A stretch of DNA of 62,988 nt from DASSNR01 sp036278935. GTDB taxonomy: Bacteria; Gemmatimonadota; Gemmatimonadetes; Gemmatimonadales; Gemmatimonadaceae. Positions 35,024-45,534 of this stretch are shown here, piece by piece. The notes under the pieces are model-generated. The model saw nothing but the letters and a program-made list of their open reading frames with translations. It searched no databases and was not told the DNA's origin. The stretch's first letter is position 1, and each line of letters opens with the position of its first letter. The translations under genes were made by a program, and so were the position numbers. The stretch spans positions 1 to 62,988 of the forward strand of contig DASUKA010000072.1 in NCBI GenBank assembly GCA_036278935.1, written 5' to 3'.

Positions 35024-35497
35024 TCAGAGCTCCGGATTGATTCCCTGCTTGAGAAAGACCAGGATCAATCCGTTCCCGTCGTTGAAGTAGCCGGAGCGGC
35101 TCGTCATCCCGGAGGGGTAGATTTCCACGCGCTGCACGTCCTCCGTGTTGAGCGCGTCCAGGATGCAGGTATTGGCCGCAGGCTGGCCATCCACGTAGAT
35201 TCTCGGGTTCGACGGGCCGACGATGTTGTTCGCGCCCCGCAGCGTGATCTCCGGGCAATTTGCTGTCGGGGTGACCTGCATGTCGGGCACCCGCGCGGCC
35301 AGCACCCGCAGCAGGTAGATGCTCTGGCCTCGGAACTGGTCCTCGCTCACGACGATCGGATGATCGGCCGGGCGCTCGGCACGCGCCGTGCCGGTGGTAC
35401 TCCTGGACGAGCCGCCAACGCCGGAAGACCCAAGACAGCCCGCGGCCAGCGCGGCGCTCAGGAGAACAGCCAGCCATGGCAGCGTTCGAGAATGCAT
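35024..35497 (-). CDS. Stand-alone TonB-plug-like lipoprotein D
   Basis: 157 residues from ATG 35497, preceded by a good GGGAGGA site. Signal ends LAAGC. Mature part contains HPIVVSEDQFRG, VPDMQVTPTANCPEITLRGA (plug-type IRG position), PRIYVDGQPAANTCIL (plug-type VDG motif) and EDVQRVEIYPSG, then GLILVFLKQG. Compared with A and B it is closer to receptor plugs in the VDG region and has two cysteines that may form a disulfide. Divergent from the zinc-ribbon gene with only 45 bases between starts. Confidence 0.75.
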   Translation of the reverse strand: MHSRTLPWLAVLLSAALAAGCLGSSGVGGSSRSTTGTARAERPADHPIVVSEDQFRGQSIYLLRVLAARVPDMQVTPTANCPEITLRGANNIVGPSNPRIYVDGQPAANTCILDALNTEDVQRVEIYPSGMTSRSGYFNDGNGLILVFLKQGINPEL

Positions 35498-35542
35498 TGT
35501 TCCTCCCGGGTCGCAGCGCTCGGCAGACCCATCGGTGATGGA

Positions 35543-35797
35543 ATGAATGATGCCATGCCCGGCCCGGCTTCGCCAGCCCTCCGGTCGCTCTGCTGGCGGA
35601 ACCCCGACGCGCTGAAGCACCACTGGCCCGGGCAGTGCCGGTACCGGGCTGAAAAGCCGGCGCCCGATCCCGGGCCGCCGCAGCCCTCGGAGCCGGAGCA
35701 ATGCGACATTTGCGGGTCGGCCGACTTGATCTGGCGGCAGTGCAAGCTCATCTGCCGGAACTGCGGAACGATACTCAGGAGCTGCGCGGACTTGTGA
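35543..35797 (+). CDS. Small zinc-ribbon protein
   Basis: 84 residues. The C-terminal half holds CDICGSADLIW, then CKLICRNCGTIL and RSCADL: a two-pair CxxC/CxxC ribbon followed by an extra Cys, a pattern seen in small uncharacterised bacterial zinc-ribbon proteins. The N-terminal half is Pro-rich without structure clues. ATG 35543 is one of several close in-frame ATG codons. Possible regulator or metal-binding adaptor; no function is known. Confidence 0.65.
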   Translation: MNDAMPGPASPALRSLCWRNPDALKHHWPGQCRYRAEKPAPDPGPPQPSEPEQCDICGSADLIWRQCKLICRNCGTILRSCADL

Positions 35798-35932
35798 ACA
35801 GCTGCGCAACCACACAGCTTGCTCGACGGCACGCGGCGGGATCTGCGCCCGCTCGGAGTGCGCGCATCGATACCATCAGCCAGCGGACGCCGGCGCGAGC
35901 CGCAACGGCCGACCCAGGGGGAGGGAGGGATT

Positions 35933-36292
35933 GTGCGGACCATCGCTCGTAGCTTCGTGCTCGGTTTCGCGGCGCTCGCGCTCGTGGCCTGCCATCACGG
36001 TGCGCACAGGCAGGCGCCGGGGCGGGAGGCGAAGACCACGCTCGAGGTGCAGAACCAGGGGTTCCTCGACATGGACATTTTCGTGCTTCGCAGCGGGCAG
36101 CGTATCCGGATCGGCGACGTATCGGGAAACAGCACCACAACGCTCACGATTCCGTCGTACCTCCTCAGCGGCCCCACACCCCTGCGCTTTCTGGCCGATC
36201 CGGTGGGCGGGGTGCGTACCCCCGTGAGCCAGGAGATCACTGTCTCGCCGGGCGACGAGGTGACGCTCATCATTCCGCCCGGACGGCCGTAG
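35933..36292 (+). CDS. Small beta-type lipoprotein C2 (paralogue of C1)
   Basis: 119 residues from GTG 35933, after the purine-rich ribosome site GGGGGAGGGAGGGA. Signal ends LALVAC. The mature part KTTLEVQNQG, MDIFVLRSGQRIRIGDV, LRFLADPVGG and QEITVSPGDEVTLII aligns position by position with C1. The same compact fold duplicated at 1 kb distance points to a local gene duplication. Two hairpins follow the gene. Confidence 0.7.
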   Translation: MRTIARSFVLGFAALALVACHHGAHRQAPGREAKTTLEVQNQGFLDMDIFVLRSGQRIRIGDVSGNSTTTLTIPSYLLSGPTPLRFLADPVGGVRTPVSQEITVSPGDEVTLIIPPGRP

Positions 36293-36303
36293 CGCACACG
36301 GCA

Positions 36304-36339
36304 ATATCGGTGGGCGAGCGCTCTCGCCCACCATGATAT
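36304..36339. terminator. Perfect hairpin after lipoprotein C2
   Basis: GGTGGGCGAG (36309-36318), loop CGCT, CTCGCCCACC (36323-36332), extended by ATATC/GATAT outside a 2-base bulge. Lacks a T run, so it may act as a transcript end stabiliser or Rho-dependent site. Confidence 0.65.
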
Positions 36340-36363
36340 GAACGCATCCGTGCGCCAACGCCA

Positions 36364-36398
36364 AACAGGCCGGGAGTCGTCGTCTCTCCCGGCCTGTT
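36364..36398. terminator. Bidirectional hairpin between convergent genes
   Basis: Stem AACAGGCCGGGAG (36364-36376) / CTCCCGGCCTGTT (36386-36398), 13 perfect pairs, 9-base loop. Lies between the plus-strand lipoprotein C2 and the minus-strand Ig-like lipoprotein, suiting termination from both sides. Confidence 0.8.
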
Positions 36399-36421
36399 GG
36401 CATCCGTGCTACACGACGAGC

Positions 36422-37165
36422 TTAGGGTCTGGCGGTGACGTTGACCGTCACGGAATCGGCAATGCTGTCCACCTTCGCCACGAGTTTCGTGGAGCCAACC
36501 GCCATCGCCGTGGCCAAGCCGGTGGAGTCGACGGCCACCACGGTGGGATCCAGACTGCTCCACGCAACGGGACGGAGCGGAATCGTGTCACTGAGTACAC
36601 CGACCGCCGTGGCACTCAGCGCCGCCTCATCCCCGCCGTTCGTCGCGTCCCACTGCAGGGCGAGCGGTGTGGCATCGTTCACGGTGGTCGGACTGTCGGC
36701 ACCGTTGATCACCGCCTGCGTGATCGCGACCGAGGCGGCGGGATCGGGCACCACCTTTATGGGTACCGTTGCCGTCAGTGTGCTGTCCTTGTTCACGTTC
36801 TTGAACGACACCTTGAGCGTGGTACTCACGGTAGCGGGCGTCGCCAGGGCGTGCACGAAGGCGTGGCCGCCGAACCGGCCCAGTGAGTCGCTCGTACTCG
36901 TATTGGAGAGCGCGAGGACCTTGTCGTCGAACGTGTACGTCAGGTCCGGGTTGGGCACCACGAGCTTGGTGTCGACGTCCGTGATCGTCACGAAGACCTG
37001 GACCGAGTCATCCTGATCGAGCTCGGCCACGGATGTCGGTGACGTCGCGATCTTGAGATTGAACTTCGATGGAGTGGTGGGCACGATGGGGCCATTGTCG
37101 TGCGAGCACGCAACCCCGAGGACGATTGCGGCCGCGAGGGCGGCGAATCTGAAGCGCAAGGTCAT
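36422..37165 (-). CDS. Ig-like (BIG2-type) lipoprotein
   Basis: 247 residues from ATG 37165. Signal ends LGVAC. Asp/Val/Thr-rich beta repeats follow. The last 70 residues match the bacterial Ig-like group 2 pattern: VAWSSLDPTVVAVDSTGLATAMAVGSTKLVA. The middle part (about 50-150) looks like another beta domain with DSVQVFVTITD. Probably surface-exposed, structural or adhesive. Single gene; a hairpin at 37329-37353 lies upstream. Confidence 0.8.
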   Translation of the reverse strand: MTLRFRFAALAAAIVLGVACSHDNGPIVPTTPSKFNLKIATSPTSVAELDQDDSVQVFVTITDVDTKLVVPNPDLTYTFDDKVLALSNTSTSDSLGRFGGHAFVHALATPATVSTTLKVSFKNVNKDSTLTATVPIKVVPDPAASVAITQAVINGADSPTTVNDATPLALQWDATNGGDEAALSATAVGVLSDTIPLRPVAWSSLDPTVVAVDSTGLATAMAVGSTKLVAKVDSIADSVTVNVTARP

Positions 37166-37328
37166 GGAACCATCCAACGTGAAGAGGTGAACAGGAACCG
37201 GCTTTCCCACAGGGCCGCGGGGCGGGCGGACGGGGAGCCGCAATTGCGTTGGCTCTCCAGAGGGCCGCGACGCCTCCCGTCCGACATGTCCACAACGTAG
37301 GTCCGGCGCGCCAGCATCATGCGGCGGC

Positions 37329-37353
37329 TTCCGTGACCGGGCTGGTCACGGAA
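37329..37353. promoter_or_regulatory. Perfect 10-base hairpin between RND operon and Ig-like gene
   Basis: TTCCGTGACC, loop GGGCT, GGTCACGGAA. It lies 109 bases past the RND permease stop and 164 bases before the Ig-like start in the minus direction. No T run. It could end the RND transcript or be a dimeric operator. The rest of 37166-37461 has no gene. Confidence 0.5.
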
Positions 37354-37461
37354 GGGCGGCAGTCAATGCAACAATATAGTGGTACGCCAGAAAACCGCCA
37401 GAAGCTACATACACCATTGCGTGCAGTTCATGCGGCGGGGAAGGTGCGCGCGCCAGGGGTT

Positions 37462-40400
37462 TTACCGCGCCCGGCGCGCCTCCACGGCAACCCCGGCGCC
37501 CTCGCGCGCGCCGGCCTCGGGGGTGCCCCATTCCAGCCCGTACGCCGGCACCTCCTCCAGCTCGCCCTCTCCGGCGGACCCGCCGCGGCGGAACCGGTTC
37601 TTGAGCCACGACTGGAACCCGTCCAGATACGTGTAGATCACCGGCGTCACGTACAGCGTCACGATCTGTGAGAACGCGAGCCCACCAACGACGGTGATCC
37701 CCAACGGGCGGCGGGATTCCGAACCCGCGCCGACACCGAACGCGATCGGCAGCGTGGCCATGAGCGCCGCCATCGTCGTCATCATGATCGGCCGGAACCG
37801 GATGCTGCACGCCTGCTGGATCGCGTCCGCCGCCGACTTCCCTTCGTTCCGCTCGGCGTCCAGCGCGAAGTCGATCATCATGATGGCGTTCTTCTTCACC
37901 AACCCCACCAGCATGATGATCCCGACAAAGGCGTACACGTCCAGATCGGTGCGGAAGATCAGCAGCGTGAGCAGTGCGCCGAAGGCGGCAAACGGAAGCC
38001 CCGACAGAATGGTCAACGGGTGGATGAAGCTCTCGTAGAGAATCCCCAGCACCGTATAGATCACGAACACGGCCAGCGCCAGCAGCAGGATCAACCCGCT
38101 CTGCGTCTGCTGGAACGCCTGCGCGGTGCCGGAGAAGCTCGTCGACACGGTGGACGGCAGTGTCGTTCGCGCCAGGTTCTGGATGGCGGTGACTGCCGCA
38201 CCAAGGGACACTCCGGGCTTCAGGTTGAACGAGAGCGTCACCGAGGGCAGCTGACCGGAGTGATTGATGGTGAGCGGTCCCACGCTCTTGGTGAGCCGCG
38301 CCACCGAGCCGAGGGGAACGAGGGTGCCGGCGTTCGAGCGGATGTAGAGCATGTTGAGCGCTGAGAGATCGCGCTGGTACTGCGGCAGCAGTTCCATGAC
38401 CACCCAGTACTCGTTGTTCGGCGTGTAGATGGTGGACACCTGCCGCGAGCCGTATGCGTCATAGAGCGCGCTCTCGATCTGTTCGGCGGTGACCCCCAGC
38501 GACGCCGCCCGCGCGCGATCGATCTGCACGTTCACCTGCGGACTGGTGATCTGCAGGTTGGACGTCACGTCCTGCAGCAGCGGGATGCCCTGCATCTTCT
38601 CCAGCATGTGCTGCGAGTCCTGGTAGAGCGATGCGATGTCGGGACTCTGCAGCGTGAACTGGTACATGCTCTTGGATGACCGCCCCCCGATGCGAATGGC
38701 CGGTGGGTTCTGCATGAACACGGTCATGCCGGGGACCACACGCAGTTTGGGGGCAAGCTCCTGGATGACCGCATCCGCGTCCGGCCGCTCGGAGCGCGGC
38801 TTGAGGTGGATGAAGATCCGTCCCTGGTTGCTGGTACTCCGGCCGCCGCCCACCGAAGACATGTAGCCGTCCACGTAGGGATCCTGCTTGACGATGGCCT
38901 CGACTTCACGCTGATGCTTCACCATCGCGTCGTACGATGTGCCTTCGGCCGCCTCCGTCGTGGCCATGATCTGTCCCGTGTCCTCGCTCGGGATGAACCC
39001 CTTGGGGACGACCACGAACAGCACCGCGGTGCCAACAAGAATGGCCCCTGAGAACACCAGCGCCTGCCACCGGTGCCGCATCACCCACGCCAGGCTCCGC
39101 TCATAGGCGGACAGGACGTGGTTGTACACGCGCTCCGAAGCGTTGAACAACCGCCCATGCGTGACATTCACGTGCCCCTTCAGGAAGCGGCTGCACAACA
39201 TGGGGGTGAGCGTGAGCGACACCACGCCCGACACGAGGATGGCGGCACCGATCGTGACCGCGAACTCGTGGAACAGCCGGCCGATGATCCCGCCCATGAA
39301 CAGGATCGGGATGAAGACGGCCGTGAGCGAGAGCGTCATGGAGATGATCGTGAACCCGATCTCCCGCGCGCCATCGATGGCGGCTCTGAAGGGAGCTTTT
39401 CCCATCTCCAGGTGGCGCACGATGTTCTCGAGCATCACGATGGCATCGTCCACCACGAACCCCACCGCCAGCGTGAGCGCCATGAGCGACAGGTTGTCCA
39501 GGCTGTAGCCCAGGAGATACATCACCGCGAAGGTGCCCACGATGGCCATCGGGAGCGCGAGGCTCGGGATGATCGTGGCCGGCACGTTGCGCAGGAAGAT
39601 GAAGATCACCATGACCACGAGCGCCAGCGTCACGAGCAGGGTGAACTTCACGTCGTTCACGGACGCCTTGATGGAAGCGGACCGGTCGTAGAGCGTGTGG
39701 ATCTGGACCGCCGGTGGGATTTCCGCGCGCATGCTGGCGATGGCCTTCTTCACGGCCTCCGCCACGGCGACGGTGTTGGTGCCGGGCTGACGCTGGATGG
39801 CCAGCACGATGGACCGGTCGCCGTCGAACCAGCTCGCGTTCTTGTTGTCCTGCACATCATCCAGCACGCGGCCGAGCTCGTCGAGATGCACGGGCGATCC
39901 GTTCTGGTAGGCGACCACGATCTTCCGGAACTGCTTGGCGTCGCTGAGCTGGCCATTGGCCTGCACCGTGTACGCCCGCTGCGTGCCCCAGAGCACACCG
40001 GTGGGCAGGTGCGGATTCTCCGCGTTGACGGCCGAGGCGACCTCATCGATGCCGATGCCGCGCGCGGCCAATGCGGCGGGGTCGAGCTGGATGCGCACCG
40101 CGTACTTCTGCGAGCCGTACACCGACACTTCGGCCACGCCATCGACCATCGAGATGCGCTGCGCCATGAACGTCTCGCCGTACTCGTCGAGCGTGCTGAG
40201 CGGCAGAACCTTGGAGGTGAGGGTGAGGTACAGAATGGGCGAGTCGGCCGGGTTCTCCTTGCGGTACGATGGCGGGAGCATCCCCTCCGGGAGCTGACGC
40301 AGCGTCTTGGAGATGGCGGACTGCACATCCTGGGCGGCCGCGTCGATGTTCCGGTCGAGCGCGAACTGAATGGTGATGGAGGTGGACCCCAGCTTGCTGC

Positions 40401-40647
40401 TGGAGGTCATGTTGTCGATGCCGGCGATGGTGGAGAACTGCTTCTCCAGCGGTGTCGCGACCGCCGCCGCCATCGTTTCCGGGCTGGCTCCCGGCAGACT
40501 CGCGCTCACGTTGATCGTGGGATAATCCACGTTCGGCAGGTCGTTCACCGGGAGCAGCCGGTACCCCATGATCCCGAAGACGAGAATGCCCACCATGACC
40601 AGCGTGGTCATGACGGGCCGCTTGATGAACAGGCCTGTGACGCTCAT
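37462..40647 (-). CDS. RND efflux permease (HAE1, MdtB/MdtC-like)
   Basis: 1061-residue inner-membrane proton-driven pump of the AcrB/MdtBC family. Twelve membrane segments; N-terminal FIKRPVMTTLVMVGILVFG; the proton-relay acidic pair in segment 4, LAVGFVVDDAIVMLENIVRH; segment after the large loops ALAVFVIYTVLGILYESFIHPL; and segments with MLVGLVKKNAIMMIDFAL, as in the MdtC/MuxC branch. Periplasmic porter motifs are intact. The C-terminal 40 residues are charged. ATG overlaps the adaptor stop (ATGA). With the TolC and adaptor genes it forms a complete tripartite pump, probably for drugs or toxic compounds. Confidence 0.95.
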   Translation of the reverse strand: MSVTGLFIKRPVMTTLVMVGILVFGIMGYRLLPVNDLPNVDYPTINVSASLPGASPETMAAAVATPLEKQFSTIAGIDNMTSSSKLGSTSITIQFALDRNIDAAAQDVQSAISKTLRQLPEGMLPPSYRKENPADSPILYLTLTSKVLPLSTLDEYGETFMAQRISMVDGVAEVSVYGSQKYAVRIQLDPAALAARGIGIDEVASAVNAENPHLPTGVLWGTQRAYTVQANGQLSDAKQFRKIVVAYQNGSPVHLDELGRVLDDVQDNKNASWFDGDRSIVLAIQRQPGTNTVAVAEAVKKAIASMRAEIPPAVQIHTLYDRSASIKASVNDVKFTLLVTLALVVMVIFIFLRNVPATIIPSLALPMAIVGTFAVMYLLGYSLDNLSLMALTLAVGFVVDDAIVMLENIVRHLEMGKAPFRAAIDGAREIGFTIISMTLSLTAVFIPILFMGGIIGRLFHEFAVTIGAAILVSGVVSLTLTPMLCSRFLKGHVNVTHGRLFNASERVYNHVLSAYERSLAWVMRHRWQALVFSGAILVGTAVLFVVVPKGFIPSEDTGQIMATTEAAEGTSYDAMVKHQREVEAIVKQDPYVDGYMSSVGGGRSTSNQGRIFIHLKPRSERPDADAVIQELAPKLRVVPGMTVFMQNPPAIRIGGRSSKSMYQFTLQSPDIASLYQDSQHMLEKMQGIPLLQDVTSNLQITSPQVNVQIDRARAASLGVTAEQIESALYDAYGSRQVSTIYTPNNEYWVVMELLPQYQRDLSALNMLYIRSNAGTLVPLGSVARLTKSVGPLTINHSGQLPSVTLSFNLKPGVSLGAAVTAIQNLARTTLPSTVSTSFSGTAQAFQQTQSGLILLLALAVFVIYTVLGILYESFIHPLTILSGLPFAAFGALLTLLIFRTDLDVYAFVGIIMLVGLVKKNAIMMIDFALDAERNEGKSAADAIQQACSIRFRPIMMTTMAALMATLPIAFGVGAGSESRRPLGITVVGGLAFSQIVTLYVTPVIYTYLDGFQSWLKNRFRRGGSAGEGELEEVPAYGLEWGTPEAGAREGAGVAVEARRAR

Positions 40648-41795
40648 GAGGTGGACTCCTGCTGGCCGGCGACAACCGACCGGATATCGACTTTGGCGCC
40701 GGGGGCGAGGCGCGACTGTCCGTCCGTGACCACGCGCTCGCCCGCGCGCACGCCCTTCGCGATGATGACGGAGTTGCCTACCGTGCGGCCCACCGTCACC
40801 GGGTGCTGCTGCGCAGTGCCCTCCTGGTCGATCACGAAGACGTAGCTGCCGTCCTGGCCGGCCATCACCGCCTGCGAGGGGACCACGAGCGCGTTCTGCT
40901 GCACGAAGAGCTGAAGATCCACGTTGACGAACTGGCCCGGCCAGAGCGCCCCGCCCGCGTTCGCGAATCTGGCCTTGAGCATCACCGTGCCGGTGACGGT
41001 GTCCACCGCGTTGTCGACGAAGGCGAGCGTGCCGCGCACGGGCGCTGCCGAGGAATCCTCGCCCGGGGTGGCGCGCACGGGCAGCGTGGTACCGGCGCTG
41101 TAACGCTGGATGTCGGGGAAGTCGCGTTGCGGCACGGCAAAGCGCACGAGGATCGGGCGGATCTGGTTAATGACGACGAGCGGTGTCGAGCCGGCGGCCT
41201 TCACCAGATTGCCCCGGTGGACGAGGAGGCTGCCCGTGCGTCCGGAAATCGGAGCGCGGATGGTGGTGTAATCCACATCGAGGCGCGCGCTCTCCACTGC
41301 GGCGCTGTCGGCCTTCACGCTGGCCGCGAGAGCCGCGGCGGTCGCCTGTGCTTGGCCGGCCTGCGACTGCGTGACGTAGTCCTTCTTGACGAGCGCCTGG
41401 TAGCGCGCGGCGTCACGCGCGGCGTTCCGCGCCTGCACGACGTCCTTCGCCAGCGTGGCCCTCGCCTGCGCGAGCGCCGCCTGATAGGGGCGCGGATCGA
41501 TCCGGAAGAGCACCTGCCCGACGTGCACTTCCTCACCTTCGGCAAAGGAGACATCCGTGAGAATCCCGTTCACCTGCGATTCCACGGCCACCGTCTGAAG
41601 CGGCTCGACCACGCCATGCGCCTGGATATCATACGGCACCGCAGCCTGCGCGACCGGTGCCACGGCGACCGAGACCCGGGGATGCGGGTCAGGTTTCTTC
41701 TGTGAACACCCGGCCAGGAGCCCGGCGAGGACTGCGATGGCCATGCCGCAATGAAGGTGGAGGCGGCGCACGAGGGCCGGGGAGACTGTGGTCAT
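40644..41795 (-). CDS. RND periplasmic adaptor lipoprotein (MdtA/AcrA-like)
   Basis: 383 residues from ATG 41795, which overlaps the TolC stop (ATGA). Signal ends LLAGC. Lipoyl/biotinyl-type hairpin (VVEPLQTVAVESQVNG, VGQVLFRIDPRPYQAALAQA), helical hairpin, and beta-barrel parts (TTIRAPISGRTGSLLVHRGN, VTVGRTVGNSV) follow the standard order. It links the inner-membrane pump to the TolC channel. Long upstream in-frame residues are not adaptor-like and are left out. Confidence 0.93.
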   Translation of the reverse strand: MTTVSPALVRRLHLHCGMAIAVLAGLLAGCSQKKPDPHPRVSVAVAPVAQAAVPYDIQAHGVVEPLQTVAVESQVNGILTDVSFAEGEEVHVGQVLFRIDPRPYQAALAQARATLAKDVVQARNAARDAARYQALVKKDYVTQSQAGQAQATAAALAASVKADSAAVESARLDVDYTTIRAPISGRTGSLLVHRGNLVKAAGSTPLVVINQIRPILVRFAVPQRDFPDIQRYSAGTTLPVRATPGEDSSAAPVRGTLAFVDNAVDTVTGTVMLKARFANAGGALWPGQFVNVDLQLFVQQNALVVPSQAVMAGQDGSYVFVIDQEGTAQQHPVTVGRTVGNSVIIAKGVRAGERVVTDGQSRLAPGAKVDIRSVVAGQQESTS

Positions 41796-43318
41796 TGCTG
41801 ATGCCGTTCCGTGGAATCCGTTGAGAACCTGAGCGGCGCCTCGCCGTGTAACCCGAGAATGCCCGTATCGTGCGCCAGCTGCGCGAGCGCGGTGGACCAT
41901 ACCCAGCGGGCCTGTACCTGCTGTGCTCGGGCATTGGCCAGCGCGCTCTGCGCCGTGAGCAGATCCAGAATGCTGCCCACCCCTTCAGTATAACGCCCAC
42001 GCGCCACCTGTTCCGACTGCTCGGCGCTGGCCAGCAGCGCGTCGGCGGTGGTCACTCGCTGGGTAGCCGTCTGGAGCGCGTAGTACGAGGTAAACACCTG
42101 GTCGATCACCTGCTGGCGGAGCGAGGCGGCGCTGGCCCGCGCGGCCTCCGCCTGCGCTTCCGCGTTCATGATGTCGTAGCTGCGAGAGAAGCCGGTAAAG
42201 ATCGGGAACGACAGGCCGAGCGTGAGCGCGTAGCTGTTCCCGCTGAACGCGTTCTCGCTGGAGAAGGTGCGGCCCGCGTTCCCACTCAGCATGAGCGCGG
42301 GCATACTGAGCGACTTGCTCACGCGCACCTGAGCCAGCGACTGCTGTACCTGCGCGCGCGCCGCCTGCAGGTCCGGACGCGTGCTGACAGCCTGGTCGAT
42401 GAGACTGTCCACACTCTCGGCGATGTGCCGGATCGGGATCACGTGCTCTGGCCGCGCGATATCGTATGGCGTGTTGGCGGGCAGCCCCATCGCCACCGCC
42501 AGGGCGCCCCGCGCCGCCTGCAGGTTCCCCTGCGTGGTTTCGAGCGCGAGCTGCGCCTCGGCAAGCGCGGTCTTGGCCTGCAGCACATCGGCGATGGTCG
42601 CGAGCCCCACGTCGTGCCGTTGCTGCGCAGCCTTCACGTTGGCGTTCGCCTCCTGCACGGTGGACTGCTGTGCGTCCCGGAGCGCGCCTGTGGCGATATA
42701 CGTGAAATACGCACTGGCGACCTGGAGCACGACGTCCTGCACGGTGGCGTTATGGGTGAGGTTCGCGGCGTAGACGGCTTCGCGCGCCGCATCCACGCTG
42801 TTGGACCGTCCTCCGAAGTCGAAGAGCAGATACGAGAGGGTGACGGTCGGCTGGTACTGGGTGCGCTCCCCCCCGAATCGCGTAGCCGACCCCACCGTGT
42901 GCGAGCGCGTGGCCGTGCCATCGAAGCTCAACGTCGGCAGATAGCCGCCGCGCTCGGAACCATATGCCGCCGCGGTGGCGCGCGCGTTCTCCCACGTGAT
43001 ACGAGTCGCGGGATTATTGCGCAACGCGAGGTCCACGACATCGGCCAGCTGCAACTGCTGGAGTTTGGATTCCAGATCAGCGGGAACTGTTGGCGGAGTG
43101 GCGCCGGCTGCGGTGGGAGTGGGGGGGGCGATGGCCTTGGAGGGCGGCGTCCAGAACTGGCTGGGGCTCGGCGCGGTGCTACGCACGCCTGCCACCGGCG
43201 GAGGATTCCGGAGACACCCCGTGGACAACATCGCGATCCCCCCGGTCGCGAGGAGGGTGACGATCGCGCTGGGCGCGGGAGTGGGTCGCTGGAGTGGCAA
43301 CGGGTAGGGACGAATCAT
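41792..43318 (-). CDS. TolC family outer-membrane efflux protein
   Basis: 508 residues; lipoprotein-type signal with LSTGC near residue 35, then a Pro/Ala-rich linker. Two outer-membrane efflux protein repeats follow: LADVVDLALRNNPATRITWENARA... and SVDSLIDQAVSTRPDLQAARAQV.... GVGSILDLLTAQSALANARAQQV is the typical second hairpin. First gene of the tolC-adaptor-permease operon. Gap of 73 bases to the thioredoxin-domain gene upstream. Confidence 0.93.
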   Translation of the reverse strand: MIRPYPLPLQRPTPAPSAIVTLLATGGIAMLSTGCLRNPPPVAGVRSTAPSPSQFWTPPSKAIAPPTPTAAGATPPTVPADLESKLQQLQLADVVDLALRNNPATRITWENARATAAAYGSERGGYLPTLSFDGTATRSHTVGSATRFGGERTQYQPTVTLSYLLFDFGGRSNSVDAAREAVYAANLTHNATVQDVVLQVASAYFTYIATGALRDAQQSTVQEANANVKAAQQRHDVGLATIADVLQAKTALAEAQLALETTQGNLQAARGALAVAMGLPANTPYDIARPEHVIPIRHIAESVDSLIDQAVSTRPDLQAARAQVQQSLAQVRVSKSLSMPALMLSGNAGRTFSSENAFSGNSYALTLGLSFPIFTGFSRSYDIMNAEAQAEAARASAASLRQQVIDQVFTSYYALQTATQRVTTADALLASAEQSEQVARGRYTEGVGSILDLLTAQSALANARAQQVQARWVWSTALAQLAHDTGILGLHGEAPLRFSTDSTERHQQ

Positions 43319-43391
43319 CCTCTATGTACGCATAGGCCGCGTGCGTCGTTGGCGCGCGGATTGGTGTCGGAAGCAAATGATTAGAAGGGCT

Positions 43392-45467
<2,076 letters not shown>

Positions 45468-45534
45468 GAGAGTGACGGCTCGAAAGTCTCGCTGCACGTT
45501 CGCTGCCTGCCCGATGGAGCGCAAGGAGCAGTCC

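Noticed and set aside
39073..40845. 590-residue plus-strand frame opposite the RND permease
   Set aside because: His/Arg/Asp-rich shadow of a gene with intact family motifs.
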